Source: Humibacillus xanthopallidus
GTDB lineage: Bacteria > Actinomycetota > Actinomycetes > Actinomycetales > Dermatophilaceae
NCBI RefSeq assembly: GCF_006716675.1
Contig: NZ_VFPM01000003.1
Coordinates: 620,001-684,000 of the forward strand
Direction of reading: 5' to 3'
DNA length: 64,000 bases
Of this stretch, positions 17,533-25,140 are shown one piece after another (position 1 is the first letter of the stretch; each line of letters starts with the position of its first letter). Made by a program: the position numbers and the translations under genes. A model generated the notes under the pieces. The model saw only the letters and a list, made by a program, of their open reading frames with translations. It ran no database searches and was not told where the DNA came from.

Positions 17533-18261
17533 TCAGACGTCTCCACCGAGGTAGGCGGCCTTGACCGAGGGGTCGTTGGCCAGCTCCTTGCCGGTGCCCT
17601 CGCGCACGATCTCGCCGGTCTCGAGGATGTAGGCACGGTGCGACCGCTTGAGCGCCTGGGCGGCGTTCTGCTCGACGAGCAGCACCGTCGTGCCCTGGCT
17701 GTTGATCTCCGTGACGATGTCGAAGATCTGCTGGATGAGCTTCGGCGCCAGGCCCATCGACGGCTCGTCGAGGAGGAGGAGCTTGGGCTTGGCCATGAGG
17801 GCGCGCCCCATGGCGAGCATCTGCTGCTCGCCACCGGACATCGACCCCGCGGCCTGGTTGACCCGCTCCTTGAGCCTGGGGAAGAGCTCGAAGACCCGCT
17901 CGAGGTCGTCCTTGACGGCCTTGCTCTTGCGGTCCGGACGGGCGTAGGTGCCCATCTCGAGGTTCTCCATCACCGTCATCCCGACGAAGCAGCCACGACC
18001 CTCGGGTGACTGCGAGATGCCGAGCACCGGACGCTCGTAGGACGGCAGGTCGGTGATGTCCTTGCCGTCGAACGTCACGGTGCCGGCGCGCACCGGCCGC
18101 AGCCCGGAGATCGTCTTCATCGTCGTCGTCTTGCCGGCACCGTTGGCCCCGATGAGGGTGACGATCTCACCCTGGTCGACCGTGAAGGAGATGTCGCGGA
18201 TCGCCTCGATGCGCCCGTAGTTGACACACAGTCCCTTGACCTCAAGAAGCATCTTCTTCAT
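17533..18261 (-). CDS. livF: Branched-chain amino acid ABC transporter ATP-binding protein LivF
   Basis: 242 residues from ATG 18261, with GGAG three bases upstream, inside the end of livG. Walker A GANGAGKTT, LivF-type PEGRGCFVGMTVMENLEMG, signature MSGGEQQMLAMGRAL and Walker B LLLLDEPSMGLAP are all intact. It forms the ATPase pair with LivG at the cytoplasmic face of LivH/LivM. Last gene of the livJHMGF operon; a strong hairpin follows. Confidence 0.93.
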   Translation of the reverse strand: MKKMLLEVKGLCVNYGRIEAIRDISFTVDQGEIVTLIGANGAGKTTTMKTISGLRPVRAGTVTFDGKDITDLPSYERPVLGISQSPEGRGCFVGMTVMENLEMGTYARPDRKSKAVKDDLERVFELFPRLKERVNQAAGSMSGGEQQMLAMGRALMAKPKLLLLDEPSMGLAPKLIQQIFDIVTEINSQGTTVLLVEQNAAQALKRSHRAYILETGEIVREGTGKELANDPSVKAAYLGGDV

Positions 18262-19183
18262 CAACTCCCAGGTAGGCGGCGATGACCGCCGGGTTGTCGC
18301 GGATCTCCGCGGGACTGCCCTCGGCGATCTTGCGCCCGAACTCGAGCACGACGATCCGGTCGGTGACGCCCATGACGAGCTTCATGTCGTGCTCGATGAG
18401 CAGGACGGTGTAGCCCTGGTCGCGGATGGTGCGGATGAGCTCCATCAGCTTGACCTTCTCGGCCGGGTTGAAGCCGGCCGCCGGCTCGTCGAGGCAGAGC
18501 AGCTGAGGGCTCGTGGCGAGGGCTCGAGCGATCTCGAGCCGCCGCTGGTCGCCGTAGGGGAGGTTGCGAGCCAGCTCGTCGGCCTTGCCGTCGAGGCCCA
18601 TGAACTCGAGCAGCTCCATGGCGCGCGCCCGGCCCTGCTCCTCCTCGCGGCGGTGCTTCGGCAGGCGGAACATCGCCGTGACGACACCAGTCGTGTGGTG
18701 CGCGTCGACACCGACGAGGACGTTCTCGAGCGCCGTCATGTTGGCGAAGAGACGGATGTTCTGGAATGTGCGCGCGATGCCCAGCTTGGTGATCTGGAAC
18801 TTGTGGCGCTTGCCCAGTGGCTTGCCGAGGTAGCGCACCACCCCCGAGGTGGGCTGGTAGACGCCGGTCATGACGTTGAAGCACGTCGTCTTGCCGGCAC
18901 CGTTGGGCCCGATGAGGCCGAGGATCTCGCCCTTGTTGATGTGAAAGCTCACCTCGTTGAGGGCGACGACACCACCGAAGCGCAGCGTCACGGTGTCGAC
19001 CTCGAGGAGCCGCTCGCCCTCGGCGACGACGGGCACCCCGATGTCCTCGGGGGCGATGTCGACGTCGGGGTTGATCTCGGTGACCTCGTCGACCGGCGTC
19101 GTGGCCGGCGTCGAGGGGCGCGATGCGGGTGTGGGCGTGGTCGGCTCGGCGCCGACCGGTTCTGGGTTCGTCGGCTCAGGCAC
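18242..19183 (-). CDS. livG: Branched-chain amino acid ABC transporter ATP-binding protein LivG, with N-terminal extension
   Basis: 313 residues. The ATPase domain starts near residue 60 (LLEVDTVTLRFGGVVALNEV) and has Walker A GPNGAGKTT, signature YGDQRRLEIARAL and Walker B LLCLDEPAAGFNP. The first 60 or so residues are a Pro/Thr/Glu-rich, probably disordered segment that ordinary LivG proteins (about 255 residues) lack. GTG 19183 overlaps the livM end by eight bases, and no in-frame ATG lies near the expected start at the ATPase domain, so the extension seems real. Works with LivF. Confidence 0.9.
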   Translation of the reverse strand: MPEPTNPEPVGAEPTTPTPASRPSTPATTPVDEVTEINPDVDIAPEDIGVPVVAEGERLLEVDTVTLRFGGVVALNEVSFHINKGEILGLIGPNGAGKTTCFNVMTGVYQPTSGVVRYLGKPLGKRHKFQITKLGIARTFQNIRLFANMTALENVLVGVDAHHTTGVVTAMFRLPKHRREEEQGRARAMELLEFMGLDGKADELARNLPYGDQRRLEIARALATSPQLLCLDEPAAGFNPAEKVKLMELIRTIRDQGYTVLLIEHDMKLVMGVTDRIVVLEFGRKIAEGSPAEIRDNPAVIAAYLGVDEEDAS

Positions 19184-20321
19184 CGGCTTCTCCTTCCTCG
19201 AGAACGTGCTGTCTGGCGTCCGCTCGTTTGGCCCGCAGCGTGCGCCGCGGTGGGAGGAGGCCCTGCGGACGGAAGATCGCGAGGAGCATCAGCGCCAGGC
19301 CGAAGACGAGCACGCGGAAGTCGGCGAACTCGCGGAACCGCTCGGGGAAGTAGCTGACGACGATCGCGCCGAGGATGACGCCCCACCGGTTGCCCTGACC
19401 ACCGACGACGACGGCCGCGAGGAAGAGGATCGACAGGAGCAGCTCGAAGCTCTGCGGGTTGATGAAGCCCGACTTGCCCGCGAAAAGCGCTCCCGACAGA
19501 CCGCCGATGGCGGCACCGAGTGCGAAGGCGAGCAGCTTGAAGCGGAAGGTCGGCACGCCCATGAGCTCGGCGGCGTCCTCGTCCTCTCGCGTGGCCTCCC
19601 ACGCGCGACCCACCCGGCTGTTCTTGACGAGGATGTCGAAGACGAGGACGAGTGCGATGACGACGAGCGCGAGCCAGTAGTACGGGATGAAGTCACTGAT
19701 CCCGAACTTGAGGAACGTCGTCGTCGTGCCGAGGTCGACGACGGGCACCCCGGTGCTCCAGTCGATGCTCGGCACCTCGAAGAGCTCGATGCCAGGCGGC
19801 CTTGGGATGTTGGAGATGCCCTGGGCGCCGCCCAGCCACTGCGAGTTGACGAGTGTCAACCGGACGATCTCGCCGAAGCCCAGCGTCACGATGGCGAGGT
19901 AGTCGCCGCGCACGCGCAGGGTCGGGGCACCGAGCAGGATGCCCGACACCATGGCGACGGCGATGGCGACCGGGACGCACCACAGCCACGGCAGCGAGCC
20001 GTGCTGCGAGCTGAGGACACCCACGGTGTAGGCGCCCACGGCGTAGAAGCCGACGTATCCGAGGTCGAGCAGGCCGGCATACCCGACGACGATGTTGAGT
20101 CCGAGCGCCACGAGCACGTACGTCGACACGGTGAAGAGCACTCCACCGAAGTCGGAGTCCGGCGTCGTGATGAACGGGATGTTGAGCAGCGGCAGCGCGA
20201 AGAGGAAGAGCGCGAAGAGGATCCAGAGCACGACCTTGATCGGCAGCGGGAGGTCCGCGATGCGCTCGTTGAGGTTGGGCCGGTCCTTCTTCTTCTGCGT
20301 GACGTTCGTGGTGGTCGTCAT
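19176..20321 (-). CDS. livM: Branched-chain amino acid ABC transporter permease LivM
   Basis: 381 residues, about ten membrane segments. LNIVVGYAGLLDLGYVGFYAVGAY and GDYLAIVTLGFGEIVRL are LivM hallmarks, and EDEDAAELMGVPTFRFKLLAF is the cytoplasmic coupling helix. The N terminus is a charged tail of about 30 residues. The ATG overlaps the livH stop (ATGA). Pairs with LivH to form the channel. Confidence 0.93.
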   Translation of the reverse strand: MTTTTNVTQKKKDRPNLNERIADLPLPIKVVLWILFALFLFALPLLNIPFITTPDSDFGGVLFTVSTYVLVALGLNIVVGYAGLLDLGYVGFYAVGAYTVGVLSSQHGSLPWLWCVPVAIAVAMVSGILLGAPTLRVRGDYLAIVTLGFGEIVRLTLVNSQWLGGAQGISNIPRPPGIELFEVPSIDWSTGVPVVDLGTTTTFLKFGISDFIPYYWLALVVIALVLVFDILVKNSRVGRAWEATREDEDAAELMGVPTFRFKLLAFALGAAIGGLSGALFAGKSGFINPQSFELLLSILFLAAVVVGGQGNRWGVILGAIVVSYFPERFREFADFRVLVFGLALMLLAIFRPQGLLPPRRTLRAKRADARQHVLEEGEAGA

Positions 20322-21307
20322 GCGCGGGCCTTTCCGAGGGACTCACCGAGCAGGCCGGTGGGTCGGAACAGCAGGATCACGATGAGCAGGACGAAGGCGA
20401 CGACGTCCTTCCACTCGGTGCCGACGATGGCGGAGCCGTAGTTCTCGGCGAGACCGAGCACGAAGCCACCGAGCAGCGCACCGCGCAGGTTGCCGATGCC
20501 ACCGAGGACGGCGGCGGTGAAGGCCTTGACGCCGAGGAGGAACCCGGCGTCGTAGCGGGTGATGCCGATGCGCAGGAGGTAGAACACGGCAGCCGCGCCG
20601 GCCATGACGCCACCGACGAGGAACGTGACCTGGATGACCCGGTCACGGTTGACACCCATGAGGGCTGCAGCCTCGGGGTCCTGGGCGACCGCTCGGATGC
20701 CGCGCCCGAGGCGGGAGCGCTTCACGAACTGGTCGAGGATCACCATGATGGTGATGGCGCCGACGATGACGAAGATGTCGACGTTGGTGACGGCGTAGCC
20801 GCCGATCGTGAAGACCGGTTCCTTGGCCACGATGTCGGGCAGGCCCACGGCATTGCGCGAGTTGCGGACGTACGCCCTGAGGTTGTCCTCGAGGCCCACC
20901 CAGGCGACGATCTTCTCGCGCAGGCCCATGATCTCCGCGAGGACGAATGAGGCACCGATGGCGGAGATGAGCGCGATGAGGGGTGGGGCGTTGCGTTTGC
21001 GGAGCGGGCGATAGGCGAAGCGCTCGAGGAGCACCGCGATCAGACCCGACATCGTCATGGCTGCGACGAACATCATGGCGATCCAGAAGATCACCTGGCC
21101 GGTGCCGCCGCCGGCCTTGCCGCCGAGGAACATCACGACCCAGAGGGCGGCGAAGGTGCCGTACATGAAGACTTCGGAGTGCGCGAAGTTGATGAGTCGC
21201 AGCACGCCGTAGACGAGGGTGTAGCCGAGAGCGACGAGGGCGTAGACGGCACCGAGCGTGAGGCCCGTGATCGTCAACGCCCAGAAGTTGTCGATGAGGA
21301 ACTGCAT
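20318..21307 (-). CDS. livH: Branched-chain amino acid ABC transporter permease LivH
   Basis: 329 residues, about nine membrane segments. GAVYALVALGYTLVYGVLRLINFAH at the N terminus and the coupling segment RAVAQDPEAAALMGVN are typical of LivH. Compared with E. coli LivH there is an extra loop (about residues 125-160, LEDNLRAYVRNSRNAVGLP). Start ATG 21307 has AGGAGG eight bases upstream. Separated from livJ by a strong hairpin. Confidence 0.93.
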   Translation of the reverse strand: MQFLIDNFWALTITGLTLGAVYALVALGYTLVYGVLRLINFAHSEVFMYGTFAALWVVMFLGGKAGGGTGQVIFWIAMMFVAAMTMSGLIAVLLERFAYRPLRKRNAPPLIALISAIGASFVLAEIMGLREKIVAWVGLEDNLRAYVRNSRNAVGLPDIVAKEPVFTIGGYAVTNVDIFVIVGAITIMVILDQFVKRSRLGRGIRAVAQDPEAAALMGVNRDRVIQVTFLVGGVMAGAAAVFYLLRIGITRYDAGFLLGVKAFTAAVLGGIGNLRGALLGGFVLGLAENYGSAIVGTEWKDVVAFVLLIVILLFRPTGLLGESLGKARA

Positions 21308-21367
21308 CCAAGACCTCCTGCGGGCCGGGGAGCGAGATGAGACCGAGTACCGCTGCCCGTCAACCGG

Positions 21368-21405
21368 CCGGGGGCGGTCGGAGCCTGGGCTCCGACCGCC
21401 CCCGG
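21368..21405. terminator. Perfect 17-bp hairpin between livJ and livH
   Basis: Arms 21368-21384 and 21389-21405 pair perfectly around a 4-base loop. It lies 16 bases beyond the livJ stop. In many transporter operons such a hairpin after the binding-protein gene partly stops transcription and protects the upstream mRNA, giving more binding protein than permease. That role here is inferred; there is no T-run. Confidence 0.7.
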
Positions 21406-21420
21406 AGTGACGGTGAATCC

Positions 21421-22563
21421 TTACTTGATCTCGCCGACGGAGACGATCTTGCCGCCCTCGACCTTGTAAGCGAAGACCTTGACGTCGGTCACTTCGCCCT
21501 TGGCGTCGAACTTCAGCTGCTTCGTCACGCCCGGCTTGTCGTAGGCCTTGACGAAGTCGACCATCGTCGCGCGGTCCTTTCCGGCGGCGATGCCGTCGAG
21601 CAGGATGGTCGCGGAGTCGTAGCCCTCACCCGAGTAGGTGTTGGGGTCCTCGTTGAACTTCGCCTTGTAGGCCGCCTGGAAGTCGGGGGCCACATCGGCC
21701 GGGACGCACGGGCAGGTGATGACGGTGCCCTCGGCAGCCGCCTGCGCGTTGTCGATGAACGACTGGTCCTTGACACCGTCGGCGACGACGAAGGTGCCCT
21801 TCCACCCGGCGTCACGCAGCTGCTTGATGAGCGGCGCGGCCTCGGGCGAGTAGCCGCCGAAGAAGAGCGCGTCGGCACCGGAGGCCGTCACCTTCGTGAC
21901 GGAGGCGCCGAAGTCGGTCTGCTTCTGCTGGATGGTGTCGTTGCCGACGACCGTGGAGCCGAGGTCCTGACGGACGATGTCGGCCAGGCCCTTGCCGTAC
22001 TCGGACGCGTCGTCGATGACGAAGACCTTCGTCGCCTTGACGGTGTCCTTGATGTACTTCGCGGCGGCGGGACCCTGGGTCGCGTCGTTGCCGAGCACGC
22101 GGAAGAAGGTCTTCCAGCCGTTCTCGGCGAGAGCCGGGTTGGTGGCCGACGGCGTGATGTGGACCAGACCGGCCTCGGCGAAGGCGGGGTTGGCGGCCTT
22201 GGACTCGCCCGAGAAGGCCGGACCGACGATGCCGACGACCTTCTTGTCGTCGATGGCCTTCTTGGCCAGGGCGGGAGCCTGCGTCGGGTCACCCTGCGAG
22301 TCGTAGTTCTCGAGCGTGACCTTGCAGTCCGGGTGCTTCTTGTTGTAGTCGTCGAGGGCGAGGTTCACGCCGTTCTGGATATAGATGCCCAGGTTGGCGT
22401 TGGGGCCGGTGAGGGCACCGAACATGCCGATCTTGTAGTCGCCACAGGCCGCGGCGCCACCGCTGGCGGCCGGCGTGTTCGAGGTGCCGCCCGTCGTGCC
22501 ACAGGCACCGAGGGCAAGGGCTGCGACCGCGAGCGGCACAGCGAACTTGAGGGTAGAACGCAC
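21421..22563 (-). CDS. livJ: Branched-chain amino acid ABC transporter substrate-binding lipoprotein LivJ
   Basis: 380 residues from GTG 22563 (AGGAGG six bases upstream). The signal peptide VRSTLKFAVPLAVAALALGAC ends in the lipobox LGAC, so the mature protein should be lipid-anchored at its Cys. The mature part begins with a Gly/Thr/Ser-rich linker and then DYKIGMFGALTGPNANLGIYIQNGV, the Leu/Ile/Val-binding-protein fold (Peripla_BP_6). It delivers ligand to LivHM. An upstream GTG or ATG in the open frame would lack a ribosome site and is not used. First gene of the operon. Confidence 0.93.
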   Translation of the reverse strand: MRSTLKFAVPLAVAALALGACGTTGGTSNTPAASGGAAACGDYKIGMFGALTGPNANLGIYIQNGVNLALDDYNKKHPDCKVTLENYDSQGDPTQAPALAKKAIDDKKVVGIVGPAFSGESKAANPAFAEAGLVHITPSATNPALAENGWKTFFRVLGNDATQGPAAAKYIKDTVKATKVFVIDDASEYGKGLADIVRQDLGSTVVGNDTIQQKQTDFGASVTKVTASGADALFFGGYSPEAAPLIKQLRDAGWKGTFVVADGVKDQSFIDNAQAAAEGTVITCPCVPADVAPDFQAAYKAKFNEDPNTYSGEGYDSATILLDGIAAGKDRATMVDFVKAYDKPGVTKQLKFDAKGEVTDVKVFAYKVEGGKIVSVGEIK

Positions 22564-22589
22564 GGATGTCCTCCTGATGTCACACATCC
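22564..22589 (-). promoter_or_regulatory. Two mutually exclusive hairpins at the livJ ribosome-binding site
   Basis: In the mRNA, GGAUGU (22589-22584) can pair with ACAUC (22580-22576) in a tight hairpin that leaves AGGAGG (22575-22570) free. It can instead pair with ACAUCC (22569-22564) directly before the GTG, which places AGGAGG inside the loop. The switch role is inferred. Confidence 0.4.
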
Positions 22590-22610
22590 CCCAGTCGAGG
22601 GCTGAGACGA

Positions 22611-22616
22611 AGGCTA
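22611..22616 (-). promoter_or_regulatory. Candidate -10 box TAGCCT of the liv operon
   Basis: TANNNT hexamer 47 bases upstream of the livJ start, leaving a leader of about 40 bases with the ribosome site. Farther upstream (22657-22673) GTGACC occurs twice with an 11-base period on the plus strand, about one helical turn apart, a possible activator or repressor site. Confidence 0.4.
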
Positions 22617-22705
22617 GGCCCAGAGTCTGGATCTGGTCATTAGAAACTCGCGATGAGTGACCGTGTCGTGACCTGTGGCGCCGAACGATTTGCGGCGCAT
22701 TGCGC

Positions 22706-23341
22706 TCAGGACGACGGGAACCCGTTGATGACGGCCTCGGCGACCTCTTTCATGCCGAGGCGCCGATCCATCGCCGTCTTCTGGATCCACCGGAAGGCGT
22801 CGGCCTCGCTCAGCTTGAGCTGGGTCATGAGCACGCCCTTGGCGCGGTCGACGAGCTTGCGGGTCTCGAGGCGCTCACCGAGGTCGGCGATCTCGGCCTC
22901 GAGCGCCTTGAGCTCCTGCCAGCGCGAGGTCGCGATGTCGATGGCGGGGCGCAGGTCGTCGGCCGTGAAGGGCTTGACGATGTAGGCCATGACGCCGGCG
23001 TCACGGGCGCGCTCGACGAGCTCGGTCTGCGAGAAGGCGGTGAGCATGATGACGGGGCACAGCTTGGACTCGTGGAGCTGCTCGGCCGCCGAGAGGCCGT
23101 CGAGCACGGGCATCTTGACGTCCATGATGACGAGGTCGGGCTTGACCTCCTTGGCGAGCTCGACCGCCTGCTCGCCGTTGCTGGCCTGACCCACGACGTC
23201 GTAGCCCTGCTCCCCCAGCATCTCGACGAGGTCGAGGCGGATGAGGGCCTCGTCCTCGGCGACGAGGATGCGAGTGCCGCCGGTCGCTGCGGCGGCGGGC
23301 GTCTCGGCGGGCTGGGGGGTCGTGCTCTCGTCTGTGCTCAC
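22706..23341 (-). CDS. pdtaR: ANTAR-domain response regulator (PdtaR type)
   Basis: 211 residues from GTG 23341. The receiver domain (about 20-135) has the acidic pair in VAEDEALIRLD, the phospho-acceptor Asp in LVIMDVKMP and the Lys in YIVKPF. The C-terminal ANTAR domain (about 150-205; RKLVDRAKGVLMTQLKLSEADAFRWIQ) binds RNA hairpins and prevents transcription stop. It looks like the M. tuberculosis Rv1626 (PdtaR) orthologue, which is paired with the kinase PdtaS encoded elsewhere. Start set by the TAGGCT box six bases upstream; an in-frame TTG two codons earlier is inside the untranscribed spacer. It lies just upstream of the liv operon on the same strand. Confidence 0.88.
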   Translation of the reverse strand: MSTDESTTPQPAETPAAAATGGTRILVAEDEALIRLDLVEMLGEQGYDVVGQASNGEQAVELAKEVKPDLVIMDVKMPVLDGLSAAEQLHESKLCPVIMLTAFSQTELVERARDAGVMAYIVKPFTADDLRPAIDIATSRWQELKALEAEIADLGERLETRKLVDRAKGVLMTQLKLSEADAFRWIQKTAMDRRLGMKEVAEAVINGFPSS

Positions 23342-23347
23342 GGGCAA

Positions 23348-23353
23348 AGCCTA
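23348..23353 (-). promoter_or_regulatory. -10 box TAGGCT of the ANTAR regulator gene
   Basis: TAGGCT, six bases (TTGCCC), GTG. Leaderless layout; it rules out the TTG start because that codon would be in the -10/start spacer. Confidence 0.6.
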
Positions 23354-23404
23354 TCCGGGGTGAGGTTTCGGGGGCATTTCGCAGCAGTGACACGTGAGGA
23401 CGCG

Positions 23405-23487
23405 TGCCGAGGGCGGGACTCGAACCCGCACGACCTTTCGGTCAGAGCATTTTGAGTGCCCCGTGTCTGCCATTCCACCACCCCGGC
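23405..23487 (-). tRNA. tRNA-Leu (anticodon CAA)
   Basis: 83-base class II tRNA. The acceptor stem is GCCGGGG paired with CCTCGGC (one G-T pair), the discriminator is A, and CCA is not encoded. The anticodon stem is GGGCA/TGCTC with loop CTCAAAA, giving anticodon CAA, which reads UUG. The long variable arm (CTGACCGAAAGGTCG) and T-loop GGTTCGAGTCCCG fit tRNA-Leu. Confidence 0.95.
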
Positions 23488-23537
23488 GGGAGTGCCGGGC
23501 CAGCATAGCCGGGGTCGGTGGCCTGCTCGTCGACCGG

Positions 23538-24995
23538 TCAGCCGGTGACCTCTTCGGGCCGGTACGCGGGGGCCGTGCCGTCGACCGCGTCCCCGACGCG
23601 GTGCACCCGCAGGGCGTTCGTCGACCCGGGGATGCCGGGGGGCGAGCCGGCGACAATGACGACGCGCTCACCCTTGGCCACCCTGCCCTCGGGGATGAGG
23701 TTGAGGTCGACCTGCATGGCGAACTGGTCGGTGTGCTGCATCCGGGGCACGAGGTAGGTCTCGACGCCCCACACGAGCGCGAGGCGTGAACGCACCCGGG
23801 GGTCTGAGGTGAAGGCGAGCATCGGCAGCCACGGACGCAGGCGCGCCATGCGGGTGGCCGAGCCGCCCGTCTCGGTGAAGATGATGAGGAACTTCGCCCC
23901 GACGGTCTCACCGATCTGGACGGCCGCCCTCGTGACCGCGCCGCCGACGGTCTTGGGACTCGAGGGCATCGGCTCGATCTTGTCGAAGCCGTTCTGCTCC
24001 GTGCTCGAGATGATGCGGGCCATCGTGCGGACGGACTCGATGGGCCACGCGCCGACCGACGTCTCGCCCGAGAGCATGAGCGCGTCGGCGCCGTCGAGCA
24101 CGGCGTTCGCGGCGTCGGAGGCCTCGGCGCGCGTCGGGCGTGGGTTCTCGATCATCGACTCGAGCACCTGGGTCGCGACGATGACCGGCTTGGCCTCGCG
24201 GCGGGCGAGCTCGATGGCACGCTTCTGCACGAGCGGCACGTCCTCGAGGGGCATCTCGACGCCGAGGTCGCCACGGGCGACCATGATGCCGTCGAAGGCC
24301 GCGACGATCTCCTCGAGGTTGTCGACCGCCTGCGGCTTCTCGATCTTGGCGATGACGGGCAGGCGCATGCCGAACTCGTCCATGATCTCGTGGACGTCGG
24401 TGATGTCGTCGGCCGAGCGGACGAAGGACAGCGCGATCATGTCGACGCCGAGTCGCATCGCGAAGCGCAGGTCGTCGCGGTCCTTGTCCGACAGGGCGGG
24501 CACGCTCACCGCGACGCCCGGCAGGTTGATGCCCTTGTTGTTGGACACGACCCCGGGCACGACGCACTCGGTGAGGACGTCGGTGTCGCTCACCTCGATG
24601 GCGCGCAGCATGACCTTGCCGTCGTCGATGAGCAGCGAGTCGCCGGGGCTGACGTCACCCGGCAGGCCGGCATACGTCGTGCCGACGACCGTGTCGTCGC
24701 CCTCGACCTCACGCGTCGTGATCGTGAAGCGCTGACCGACCCGGAGCGTGACCGGGCCCGACGCGAAGCGGCCGGTCCGGATCTTCGGACCCTGCAGGTC
24801 GACGAGGATGCCGACGGCGCGGCCGGAGGCGTCGCTCGCGGCGCGCACGTCGCGGCAGACCTGGTCGTGCACCGAGTGGTCACCGTGCGAGAGGTTGAGG
24901 CGGGCGACGTCCATGCCCGCCAGCACGAGGGCGTGGAGCTGCTCGGGGGACGACGTCTTGGGGCCGATGGTGCAGACGATCTTGGCGCGGCGCAT
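23538..24995 (-). CDS. pyk: Pyruvate kinase
   Basis: 485 residues, full length. MRRAKIVCTIGPKTSSPEQL and VARLNLSHGDH open the barrel; VIAKIEKPQAVDNLEEI carries the catalytic Lys and MVARGDLGVEMPLEDV the Mg/K-binding signature; SGETSVGAWPIE closes the active site. The C-terminal allosteric domain runs from about residue 345. It converts phosphoenolpyruvate and ADP to pyruvate and ATP. ATG 24995 follows a TAAGGT box by six bases, so the mRNA is probably leaderless. It lies between tRNA-Leu and gltD, as its own unit. Confidence 0.97.
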   Translation of the reverse strand: MRRAKIVCTIGPKTSSPEQLHALVLAGMDVARLNLSHGDHSVHDQVCRDVRAASDASGRAVGILVDLQGPKIRTGRFASGPVTLRVGQRFTITTREVEGDDTVVGTTYAGLPGDVSPGDSLLIDDGKVMLRAIEVSDTDVLTECVVPGVVSNNKGINLPGVAVSVPALSDKDRDDLRFAMRLGVDMIALSFVRSADDITDVHEIMDEFGMRLPVIAKIEKPQAVDNLEEIVAAFDGIMVARGDLGVEMPLEDVPLVQKRAIELARREAKPVIVATQVLESMIENPRPTRAEASDAANAVLDGADALMLSGETSVGAWPIESVRTMARIISSTEQNGFDKIEPMPSSPKTVGGAVTRAAVQIGETVGAKFLIIFTETGGSATRMARLRPWLPMLAFTSDPRVRSRLALVWGVETYLVPRMQHTDQFAMQVDLNLIPEGRVAKGERVVIVAGSPPGIPGSTNALRVHRVGDAVDGTAPAYRPEEVTG

Positions 24996-25001
24996 ACCTC
25001 A

Positions 25002-25007
25002 ACCTTA
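25002..25007 (-). promoter_or_regulatory. -10 box TAAGGT of pyk
   Basis: TAAGGT, six bases (TGAGGT), ATG. The spacer also resembles a weak ribosome site, but the spacing matches the leaderless set. Confidence 0.55.
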
Positions 25008-25054
25008 GGGGTGCTGTGACGTGGGTCACCGGGCGGGTTCGCCCTGTGGTCAGC

Positions 25055-25128
25055 CCCGATCGAGAGAGCAGCTCGTCGGTGAGAACCCCGCTCACGGCGA
25101 GGGGCGACGAACTGCTCTCTCGATCGGG
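25055..25128. repeat. Large interrupted palindrome between gltD and pyk
   Basis: Two 24-base arms (25055-25078 and 25105-25128) are complementary except for one position. They flank a 26-base centre that contains its own small hairpin (GTGAG/CTCAC). The arm core is GATCGAGAGAGCAG. It lies 13 bases beyond the gltD stop and 48 bases before the pyk -10 box. It can act as a transcription stop for gltBD, but its length and lower GC than the surroundings suggest a dispersed palindromic repeat instead. Confidence 0.7.
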
Positions 25129-25140
25129 TGGTGGCGCAGG

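Noticed and set aside
21308..21420. livJ-livH gap as an ANTAR target (two adjacent hexaloop hairpins)
   Set aside because: Only one hairpin with a 4-base loop is present; no paired hexaloops are seen.
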